Below are positions 10,201 through 18,800 of a stretch of DNA of 64,000 bases, piece after piece. Each line of letters begins with the position of its first letter. Within the stretch, counting starts at the first letter, position 1. Position numbers and translations under genes: made by a program. The notes under the pieces are model-generated. The model ran no database searches. It had not been told where the DNA came from and saw only the letters and a list, made by a program, of their open reading frames with translations. This stretch comes from Prorocentrum cordatum (lineage: Eukaryota; Sar; Dinophyceae; Prorocentrales; Prorocentraceae): contig CAUYUJ010012614.1 of assembly GCA_963575745.1 (NCBI GenBank), positions 1 to 64,000 on the forward strand. Direction: 5' to 3'.

Positions 10201-11800
10201 GCAGTCTACGGTGATCGTCAGAGCTGCCAGCGCCACTGTTGCCACCATTAGCCCCGTCGGCTCTGGTGATGTCATGGCTGCTGGCGCCTGCGGTTGGATC
10301 GCCCTCACCAGGCCGTGGCGGCCTAGGCGCGCGTATGCGCGCTCTCGCGGCCGGCGCCGCTTTTGCGGCTGGCGCCGCTTCTGCGGCTGGAGCCGCTTCC
10401 GCGGCTGGCGCCGCAGGAGCGGCTTGCCCCGCCGGGCGCGGCTGGCCAAAGTTATCTGGCAGCTTCCATTTTTCGGCGAATCTGCATTGGCCAGATATCT
10501 TGGTGTGGTGAGGATTGCTCTTCTGATATTCCTTCTTACAGCTTGGACAGTCCCAGTAATACGGTTCAACATCATACCACCGACACATCTTCGGATCCCT
10601 GCTGTGCTTTGGTGATTGCTTGTAGTTGTTGTCCACACAGCCAGGGCACCCAAGACCGCCAGGTGGTGGTCGCCAGATTTCTCCGTTTGGGTGTCTCCGG
10701 ATTGTTGGGTCGTCCAAGTCGTAGCCAGCACTGTTTGTTACGAACGCATAGCTGCGTTCACGATTCGCGAATGGATCGCGACCGTAAGCAAACAGGTCTT
10801 TGGCGATTTGCACCGCATCAACGATCAGTGACTGCATTCTGTAGGTATACTGTGCCGCCCTTGCTAGTTCTTTATTACAAGCATTGGCGTGCACATGATT
10901 ACCTGGACAACGCTTGCCTCTGAAAGGTGCCAACAACTCTTCTTTGTTTGCCATCATCTGTGTTGGCTTGCGGATGTATTGTCCAAATGAATCTTTGAGA
11001 CCAGTCGTGCACTGATCAATAATCGTTTGGCAAGTGACCTTGCGTTGTGCCAGTTCCTTCCATGGCTGGATCTCATCCACCCACGTGCCCATTGGTTGTT
11101 CCCTGAGAAAGAAACGTCTTAGGTCGTCTTGTAATAGAGCGACTGTTCCACAGAACGTGATGTGAGGCAGGTCCTCTTTGTGGTGTTTAAGCCACGTATC
11201 ATGATTGACCTGTGCGTTGAAATAGGAGGGAAGTCCAGTAGTTCTGCAGCTTGGCTGCAGAATCGTGATCTTGACAAAGCAAGTCTTGAGGTAGTGGAGG
11301 ACTGCTCTTTGTACTTCCGAGTTTCCAAGGTCAACCATAGATATCTTGTCAAGGTTCCCGCCTGACGAGAGTCCCCTCTTGAAGGCTAATATGGATATAC
11401 CACCCTTGCCCCCACATAATTCAAGCATGTCCACTTGATTGTTTCTGCCGTAGCATAATGACTGGACCATCGAGAAGACATCAGCATGTGAGTCAGCGGG
11501 TTGCCCCGCCGGTAACATCATGAAGATGTCCTCTGATTCGCTGTCCGAGTCCGAGTCGTCAAGAGGAACGTCGTTGAAATATGTGGAGCAGTCAAGCCCT
11601 TTGAGGTCCTCTCCACAGTCGTCGTTACCGTCTTCCACTTTCTTCGGGACTTTCTTCGGTTTGATGCCGGCTTCTTTGTCAGCTTTCTGCTTTTCTTTCT
11701 GTTTTATCCTGGCATCAGTGGGCAACGCAGTTTCCGCGGAGAGATCCGCTGCGGAGGAATCCGCTGTAAAGTCAGGAAATGGCGCGTTCGCGTTTGGCAA
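7148..11800 (-). CDS. Pol: methyltransferase-like module 2, integrase, reverse transcriptase
   Basis: About 1,550 codons without an ATG start. First comes a Lys-rich leader, then a second methyltransferase-like module (VDMLELCGGKGGISILAF, later LQPSCRTTGLPSYFN, FFLREQP, KPTQMMAN) at about 10,750-11,500. Next is a Cys/His cluster CPSCKKEY...HH...C (about 10,470-10,590) and an Ala/Pro linker. The integrase has its HHCC zinc site (LHLRWFH...CDSCREC, about 9,890-10,030) and D-D-E core (VECDLFF, LYSDGEG, TTIEARNG). The reverse transcriptase has YVYKWKFV, SLDINMAFLKG, KDAPRAF and HVDD in place of the usual YVDD. The frame is cut at 7,148 by a 49 bp tandem duplication. Integrase before reverse transcriptase marks copia. 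Confidence 0.85.
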   Translation of the reverse strand: MPNANAPFPDFTADSSAADLSAETALPTDARIKQKEKQKADKEAGIKPKKVPKKVEDGNDDCGEDLKGLDCSTYFNDVPLDDSDSDSESEDIFMMLPAGQPADSHADVFSMVQSLCYGRNNQVDMLELCGGKGGISILAFKRGLSSGGNLDKISMVDLGNSEVQRAVLHYLKTCFVKITILQPSCRTTGLPSYFNAQVNHDTWLKHHKEDLPHITFCGTVALLQDDLRRFFLREQPMGTWVDEIQPWKELAQRKVTCQTIIDQCTTGLKDSFGQYIRKPTQMMANKEELLAPFRGKRCPGNHVHANACNKELARAAQYTYRMQSLIVDAVQIAKDLFAYGRDPFANRERSYAFVTNSAGYDLDDPTIRRHPNGEIWRPPPGGLGCPGCVDNNYKQSPKHSRDPKMCRWYDVEPYYWDCPSCKKEYQKSNPHHTKISGQCRFAEKWKLPDNFGQPRPAGQAAPAAPAAEAAPAAEAAPAAKAAPAARARIRAPRPPRPGEGDPTAGASSHDITRADGANGGNSGAGSSDDHRRLPQVAARRGRMEGGDPPPPPQPQAEPRPRPRLPDWTRFDVQLSLQNLRSFDPAVVQRELRKLHLRWFHAKEPKMRMILTKVGLGETRLSLIKGICDSCRECRAWDKPGNTVMPSVSLPGRFNEEVECDLFFYKQEHIVFHIIDRCIRWAAGTEIPDKAMHTVLDAYHTTWMQHGPAKILYSDGEGALNNDTAKAILKAKGTELRIRARGQHATTIEARNGILRHLLHVMGEELNRLNIPLNFTRLLHEALFASNAFTFYNEVSPYNALYGRQPAMLPDFPVLDHDQSAESSDHSREETIRRVSLEAITQATAVAKTNRALRTKTTATGEFHYKEGDLVDYHRPTTTKDDWGGWSGPYPVIRNEPDRGQVIVKVGSREVRVQYPDTRHTLYIEALMVREIGSDNTALRTVLAFIAGLPAGKPAMTFGYLPAKQGRLQMTAASRLSPKVHLALQYLIRNYFRIENVVAVRLAKSLTKLPAAPYADSCTLVHYDNDVTPGFHYYEADGTALNIYDITGSTHSRIIQCLKSRKPSAGFDQDLTKFEELADGPPPSESPPAAAPEEPPTDNDGRLPTIIEETEEDLDAFVLKSWYAELMDDRTLLEADTEEVMHTVPTYMTDTQCVLVSTTCEDVQGHLPERGHPPGYDMDTSYYVPLCSTDPDSKYDLDSDEHGKYIELCFTADMSKVVLSEQQHRLLDDSSVTTMRVYVSAASKRAVVVKEDDLLTKADIQANPVKVSKALYTELKTWLDNKCFQMTDLSKASNIMTSRYVYKWKFVKNEKGEMERTIRLRLVLRGFMDLEAFDVETFSGTARRSSQRLLASSAACNKAWIIASLDINMAFLKGLTYGELAAATGEKERVVCFTLPPGSAAVLRTLPGFESYDESKHCLRCLKPGTGTKDAPRAFSLKLRSITRSFGLQPTSYDEEFEMSPNLLTAKHVDDINMTGKEEAIDKYVKCVEDTFGKCKLNKHTYTNCAVRYNKTDDGSVTLDQDELRPITHPELTGRIHQTASSYHTSRTHRS
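7153..7236 (-). repeat. 49 bp tandem duplication breaking pol
   Basis: A 35-base block beginning TCCTGTGAG(T/C)TCTGG is present at 7,153-7,187 and 7,202-7,236, an offset of 49 bp. Because 49 is not a multiple of 3, the pol frame is thrown out at this point and continues in another frame below it. Confidence 0.85.
10347..10432. repeat. Five GC hairpins at exact 18 bp spacing
   Basis: Starts at 10,347, 10,365, 10,383, 10,401 and 10,419. The first four are perfect five-pair stems GCGGC-NNNN-GCCGC (loops CGGC, TGGC, TGGA, TGGC); the fifth is GCGGC-TTGC-CCCGC. In the protein they make an Ala/Pro/Glu/Lys linker (APAAEAAPAAKAAPAA) ahead of integrase. Confidence 0.85.
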
Positions 11801-12852
11801 CGCTCAATCGAAGGGGGAGGAGATCGATCGTCGTCGACGATCGTCACACGCTTTGGGCGTGGCCTTCGCGACTCACCATTGCCATGAAGAACTGGAGCCG
11901 GAGGCTCCCAGTATAGCCGAGTACTGATGTTTGTAACCCCATCAGGTAATGGAGCTACATAATTGTACCCAGTTGGCTGATCCTGGATTCTGATATCTTG
12001 AACGATCTTGTTCGTGTCCAGGTCGGTCGTGACTCTACGAACCACATGGTCCCATTGAGGGCCCTTTTGTGGACATTGGACGTAGTGTCTGACCTTTTTG
12101 TCAACGCGTGTACACACACTGAGGTGTACCGCACTCCGCTCATTCCTGATCATGTTGGCTTTATCGAGTTGATCAAGGAAGCGTGCAATAATAATAGCCA
12201 AAGTTTTATACCGAAACTCGGCACGTTGCTGATCTTGGCCATACCAATCCAAATCATGCTCCTTGTGTGATCCACAAGTACATTTCCATAAGTTTATCGG
12301 TATATGAGGACAAGATGTAGCAACTTGTATATAAGAACCACTGGGATATTTACTGGATCGGTCAAACTTGATACCGAAATGACAGAGTCTCATTCGTATA
12401 ATGCTTAGCTTCAAATCTTCGATAACATCTTTGATCGGACCCTGTTTCCAGAAATACCCGGGTGGCCCCAGGATAACAATCTGCATTCTCAGAGCACGCG
12501 CTTTGATCAGGAGATTTTGTATACGTTGATAATGTGGTCCCGCCCTCTTTCCTGGAGTACGAACGTACCAATCAGAGGGTGTGGCCACCCACAACATATT
12601 GTAGTCTCCTGCCAACAAATTTCCCAAATACTGTGTTCCAGTTGAAGTCATTACCTCATTATGGGTAATCCGGTCGCATATATATCCACGGGTTCGGAGT
12701 TCAGCGCAAGCTGTGCGAATATCTTCGATGACGAGACATTTTGAATGATATTTTTCTTCTCGGGCCTCAGCGCGGCCAACGTATGTCGCGAGGAGGCCGG
12801 TATTCGGCTTCTCTTCGCAAGCGAGCGCCGCCGGCGCGCCCGCCTGCCCCCG
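11704..12852 (-). CDS. Central polyprotein segment, methyltransferase-like module 1
   Basis: In frame with the Gag-protease frame across the UGA. The first 68 codons (GAPAALACEEKPNTGLLATY...) lead into MTSTGTQYLGNLLAG. Visible motifs are VILGPPGYFWK and a probable metal site KCTCGSHKEHDLDWYG. I associate this pattern with DNA-methylase-like modules of dinoflagellate copia polyproteins; that is recall, not a search. Near 11,805 the meaningful frame moves by -1 (or +2) to the pol frame, whose own upstream stop lies directly before the switch; the residues after SIERC in this frame are probably not translated in an active element. No slippery heptamer is obvious there, so a plain indel is as likely as programmed frameshifting. 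Confidence 0.6.
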   Translation of the reverse strand, partial: RGQAGAPAALACEEKPNTGLLATYVGRAEAREEKYHSKCLVIEDIRTACAELRTRGYICDRITHNEVMTSTGTQYLGNLLAGDYNMLWVATPSDWYVRTPGKRAGPHYQRIQNLLIKARALRMQIVILGPPGYFWKQGPIKDVIEDLKLSIIRMRLCHFGIKFDRSSKYPSGSYIQVATSCPHIPINLWKCTCGSHKEHDLDWYGQDQQRAEFRYKTLAIIIARFLDQLDKANMIRNERSAVHLSVCTRVDKKVRHYVQCPQKGPQWDHVVRRVTTDLDTNKIVQDIRIQDQPTGYNYVAPLPDGVTNISTRLYWEPPAPVLHGNGESRRPRPKRVTIVDDDRSPPPSIERCQTRTRHFLTLQRIPPQRISPRKLRCPLMPG

Positions 12853-12855
12853 TCA
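12850..12855 (-). promoter_or_regulatory. UGA-CGG stop context, candidate readthrough site
   Basis: On the sense strand CGC-UGA-CGG ends the Gag-protease frame. The same frame is then open for about 380 codons (to 11,704), so only this one stop separates the two. UGA followed by CGG is a known leaky context in several plant viruses. A GC-rich inverted-repeat-like stretch (CAGGCGGGCGCGCCGGCGGC) follows within 10 bases and could act as a stimulating structure. Confidence 0.5.
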
Positions 12856-15800
12856 GCGGCGGTCGTGTGACCACGTTGCCGTCTGACTCGGGGGCATGCT
12901 GTTGGCGGATGGCTCCGCAGGAGTCGCTGGTGCGGCTACGCTCACGATCTCCACGCGGGTTGGCCCCGCAGAGTCCGACGAACCTCCGCCCGTGTAGCTT
13001 GGTGGTGGTGGCGGTGTCGCGGGTGGCCCCGCTTGGTTCTCAGGCGTCCATTTATTCACCGCCTCCTGGACTGCCCAAAATATCTTGGACTTCAGGGCAT
13101 CCTTCATATGTGGCCAGGTCCCTTCGGGACACTGTTGGCCCTCCCACCAGCTGTTCAGCGTCCTGTCCACGATCAAACGGGTCGTGTCTTCCAGGAGCTG
13201 CTTGTCGAGATACGGCTCGACAATGTACGTATCAGTCGTGACGGTCATGGACTGTCCCGTCGCGGGTTGCCCCGCTGTGGTCTCGGCGGGTGGCCCCGCA
13301 CTTACTCCGGCGGGTGGCCCCGCACTGGCGGGTGGCCCCGCACTGACGGGGTCCTCTTCGTTCTCCGTCTCGGTGTAGCCATCCCGACTGCTGCGGATCG
13401 TGAAGGTGTTCGTGACCGTCTGGCTTTTAGCCCCGTCATACAAACCGCAGGGAATGGCTAGATGTCCTGAGGGGGTTTTCTTCGCCCTCAGGACCTTGGC
13501 GCCCCTCCCCAGCTTCAGAGTATAATCTCCGCTGGGGAAGATAACCTTCTGGTAGCCTGGCTTCAGCACGATGATCGTGTCACGTGCTTCCATGGCACCA
13601 AGGCCCCAGATGGCCGGGAGGTTGGCACCCGAGCCTTCTGCGATGTTGGAGGCATACTCCTCGATACGGGGGCTTGCCTCATTGGCGTATTGCACCCCGA
13701 TCTTGAAGTTGCCCATTTTCCGACATATCGCAGCACCCTCACCGACACCGTTAATGTAGAGGGTCTTGCTCAGGGTGCATATGGCAGGTCTGTGATTGTA
13801 CCTGGCCATAGCCTCCTGGAAGGTTCGCGCCGTATTGGCTCCAATGATGTTCACGTTGGAGCCAATGTCTAGCATGAACGAGATGCACGGCAGTCCGTCT
13901 TCGTCGGGAAAGAATGTCCCATTCCGCGCTGCCAGAGCCATCGTACCATGGTCATCGGTGTGGTACGTAATCTGTGAACCGAGTGTGCCTTTCAACAGGC
14001 GTTGTTCAAGCACCCATTGGCTCATGGTTAACTCGGTGCACCACATCTGCTCATATTGGCGGCGCTCCTCTACGGTAATTGGTTCCTGTTCAAGAACCCA
14101 ATAATTCGCAGAGAGTGTGGACATCCATTCACCTCCTGGCGGCAGCGTGTCCGTGTTGTCACGTGCATAGGTCAGCCCTTTTGTATCGATCATGAATGTG
14201 GTGTGGAACTGGGCTGCCTCCGCGCTCTCAGCGCTTGCCCGGCTTCTAGCGCTGACCGGGCTTGCCACACGTGAGGTCCTGGATGATCCAGTCGGCCTGC
14301 GCGTGCCGCCTCCACTCCTGCCACTCCGCCTGATGTTGGCCTCCATTGCCCTCAGGAATCCTGGATTCGGAGGTCCATTTGCGGGTGGCCCCGCTTTGGC
14401 GGCGGGAGCCGCTTCGGCGGGTGGCCCCGCTGCTGGGGGCTCCTGTGCTCGAAGCGTAGGCAGGATTGGCATCTGGATGCCTTGCTCTGGCGCTGGCCAG
14501 GGGGATTCCTGTGCAGCTGGGGCACGTGCGGATGGCTCCGCCGAGTGCGCGGCTCGAGCCTCTAGTGCCTCCACTGCTTCCCGTAGCCGACGCATTTCCC
14601 GGGCATCTGCCACGTACCTTTCCTGCTGGCGCGCCTGTTCCGACTCAGCGTCGCGCTGTCCAGCATATGGGAAATGTGCTGTAATTATGCCCGGCCCACG
14701 ACATACAGCGCAGGGGGCCTCGTTTGGCGCACCTGGCCGCTGATTGCGGACGTGCTGCTGTGCAACGCGATCCCAGCATATATCGTGGAAGAAATGCCCA
14801 CACGCCAGTCTCCACACTGTGGTGCCCATCTCGTAGGTGTCCATACAGATTGGGCACTGTGTGAAGTTGTAGTCTGAAATGACTGGAGCAGGCACGTCTG
14901 GGCGAGTCCGAGCTTGGCGCTCGAAAGTGGTTTCGCCCTCCCGATATGGCGTCGGTGGCGGCCGTCTATCTGTCCGTTCAGCGGGTGGCCCCGCATCTGC
15001 GGGTGTCCCCGCTTGGTTTTCACGCTCGATCCTTCTCTGGATCGCGCGTTGTTGGCGCAGCCTGGCGTTGTCCCGAGCCTGCTGCCTAGATGCCAGTATC
15101 GCTTGCTGCGTGTCGTGCACGTCGCGGATGTAGTCTGGCATGCTGCCCATAGCGGATGGCACCGCGAGACCAGCTGGCTGAACTACGGTCTCGGGGTCCG
15201 TCGGCGTGGGCATGTAGGCGTAGTGCGGCATAGACTGCGCATCGACCGCTCGTGTAAACTGCAAACGAAACATCTCATTGGCAAGATTCCGAGTGTATTC
15301 GTTCGCAGGTGGCCCCGCAATCATAGGAGTGTTATTCATCTGCGCGTAGTACTCCGGGTACATCGGCGCGTCCATGGCCTGTGCCTCTGCTGGTCCATGA
15401 TTGTCCCATCCATATATTGGGTGTGATGCTATTCCTGGAATAAACACCTGTCGATATGGATTCGTGGGATCAGCATTTGGAGCATCTTCAGAAGTCCAGC
15501 TCCAGAGAGGCCGAAAGTCGCCATGATTCGTAACATCTATGTTGCGGTTCCGCAACAGGCTGGGCACTCTATCAGCTTGTTGCTGCAGAAAGGTAGCCTG
15601 TGCTCTCAAGTTGGCTGCCCGACGTTCGTAGTCTGAACATTGCTGTCCGTCAGCAGGTGGCCCCGCATGTGCGAGTGACTCCGCAGGCGTTCGCTCGGCG
15701 GGTGTCCCCGCAGCCATTCCTCCTCCACTACCCCTCGGAGTGCCAAAGGGAGTGGTTGCCTGGAGTGCTGCTGCGAGCGCCGGATTCCCGCGAATCGCCT

Positions 15801-18800
15801 GGAGTCTTTGCCACAAGCTGTTCTCGCTCGTTTCAGACGGCGGAGTCCGAAACGGCGAGCCACCATCTGATCCGCCCATAGGGACAAACCTCGCACCTCC
15901 AGCTTGCTGCGGAGGGCGTTGTGGTTGTGGTCCTAGGATGCCTGGTGGCTCCGCAGGAGGGCGCAGGTTCCTCTGCTGTGCGTCTTGGATACCTGTATGC
16001 ACCGCCCACGGGTCAGCACGGTATAGCTGATCGGTTAGTCCAGAGACGTCGGCTGATGTCAAATGGCTGTTGAGGGCCTGGACCCATGACTGCTGGTCCG
16101 GCCTCCAAGGAGATGCTACCGTTGCTACTGGTGTGACCACTTGTTGCCATGAACCGTCCGAGGTGTCTACCGCGGGTGTCCCCGCACCTGCGGGTGGCCC
16201 CGCTTCAGGCATGACCTCGTCCTCCTGGGCATTCATCATGAGGACTGTCTGTGTGTCGTACGGTCGTGGAGCAACATCTTGCTCGGTCATGACCAAATTG
16301 AATGGACGACCGTCCGTCTTAGTCCAGCCCTTTAGGTACATGGCGTGATCTTCCATTACACCCAGAGTTCTGTCACACATTTTAAGTGGCAGGTAGTCAT
16401 CGGTGCGAATCCTGTCCGCGGGTTGGCCCCGCCTCCGCGACTTGTCATAAGCCAGCGGATTGCTCCAGGCTTCGCCGACCCGATATTTCGCAATGCTCAC
16501 AATCTGGAGGATATGATCGGGCGGTATACGTCCGTCGTGGCCTCGTGTCATGACTATGTCATTTGCTGATCTCCATAGGGAGAAGCCACTGGACAGCATC
16601 TTGTTGATGCTGCAGAATATGAGCACCTCCGAGTCAGGACGGATGCCCGATTGAATCCTCGGGTCGCCCGGGAGGTAGGGGCAGCCATGCACAAATTGGC
16701 GCCCCCCCTTCCTCTTAGGGTTGTCCTGTGCGAGGCATGAAAGGCCATTAGCAAGAATGTCCTTGACATACTCCCACTGTGTCCCGTGGATGAAATATAC
16801 TGGGTCGTCTGGTTCTTTCATCCATGTTGTGATCGGCTTGTACAGCGACTCGGGACAGTGGATGCCTGGACTGCTGTGGCCGTTCGTGGCTCTGATGAAG
16901 TACTGTGGCCTGCGTGCCTTTGGTCGAAACCTGGGAGGCAGCAGCATGCTGTCATCAACGCACTTCATCTGGAGCCTGCCCTTCTGCATGCCGTGATGGT
17001 CAATCATCTCACAGCAGTTTAGCAGCACCCAATACACGTATGACGTGTGGGGCCTGCCCTTGATCAGCACCTCGTGCATTTCACGATAGCCTTTCCACTG
17101 ATCATTTTCAGTCCAGTTTGTCAGCAGATCGTCAACGACAACCCAGCCATCGTATGGATCGAAAGTGCTGATCTTTTCGAAGTGTCGGCTGAATCCGTCC
17201 TTCCAATATGGACTGTGGCGTAGGGCTGTGGAAAACCATATTGACACCTTGGTCATCTGCCCTTCACGCGGCAAAGTCGGATCCATGCCGAACCTCTCCA
17301 TGACCTTCAGGAGCTCTGCTTTATGCTGCGCAACGCGTAGTGGCGGCCTGTCTCGCAACATATTTCCCACGGTTTGTTGTTCACGTTCCCAGTCGTTGCG
17401 GCACTCGAAGTTACGACGAACAGGACAATTAATGACATCGTATCGGTCCGTGTCGTCTGGAGTGACTCGTGGGTTTATGGTGCGCTTCGGGCCTTTGCCT
17501 TCAATGCCTTGCCAGTATTCGATGGCTCCCAAAGGGATGTTCCTTAGAACAGACATTATTGGCTGCCCTTGTGCGGGTGGCCCCGCTAATGCAGCCGGCG
17601 GCGCTTTAACGGGTGGCCCCGCTAATGCAGCTGGCGCCGCTTTAATGGGTGGCCCTGCAGAACCTGCGGCTGACGAGGCAGCTCCTGCGGATGACTCCGC
17701 GCCAGGGTTCGGGTGACCTTCGTCAGCAGCTGCATCATCGGTTAGTTTCTGTTGGTCGCCAAATTCTTTGAGGACTCTGAAGCGTTCTTCCCTTGAGAGA
17801 GTGCCTTCTGCGGGTGTCCCCGCTGCTACGGCTGGCGCCGCTTTAGCGGGTGGCCCCGCAGAGCCCTTGTCCTCCTTAGCCTTGGCGGCCGCTTCCGCCC
17901 GCACCGACCTCATCCCAGCTTCGGGCTTCGGCTGTGCTTTCATTCGTGCCGAACCTGGTCGTGGTGCAAGGCGCGGCTGATGCAGAGTTGGAGTCCAGTC
18001 ACCTCGGAAAGCTGCCTTAGGCTTGTCGCGAACTTCGTCCTTGACATCGCCTTGGGTCGCCGGTGGCATCGGGGTCGATGGTCCAGCAAAAGCCTTCCTC
18101 CTCTCCGTCACGGACAGACCGGGAGGATCTTCCAGCTCAAGGTCGTCCGTCTTGGCGATCCCTCTGGCCTTCGCCCGCCCCTGTGTTCCTTCGGGGCTCT
18201 TGGACGGGTGCCTTTTCGCAGGAGTCGGTGAAGACGAGGAGTCGGCTTTAGGTCTTGGAGGTGGTCTGCTGCCCTTGCCCGGTTGTGGACCAGGAGGGTC
18301 TCTAGGAGGGCCTTCTGGCTGGCCATGATCATGGATGACCTGCCTCATCTGGTCGATGTCGGCAGTACCTTTTATGGCCAGCTTGTACTTGCCATTCTCA
18401 TGGCGGTAGATTACCCTCGTGCAAAACCACTTCTGCGCCGAAGAGCTGTAGTACCAGCAGGCGCTTCCATCAGGGAATGGATTCTCTGAGCCGTCTTCCG
18501 CCGCCCATTCTTCATTCAGTTCGGTGTGGTCAGTGCCGGCGGCGGACTCAGCAGCAGATGCAACAGCTATCCAATCGTCTTCCGCGGACCCAGCGGCTGG
18601 CGCCGCGTCTGCGGGTGACCCCGCTTCTTTGCTGGATTCTGCGGGTGACCCCGCCTCTTTATGGAATCGGCGGTTCCATTCCTTGAGGCGATGGTCATTG
18701 GGAAGCTGTACCCAATTTTCCCTGACGATGTTGGCCACCTCTTCGGTCATAGGGACACGATCGGCTTCGGTGATGCGCTTTCCTCCTCCAGGGACCTCCT

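Noticed and set aside
11790-11815. Programmed -1 frameshift site between the central segment and pol
   Set aside because: The frame change is real but I find no slippery heptamer in register; a simple indel explains it as well.
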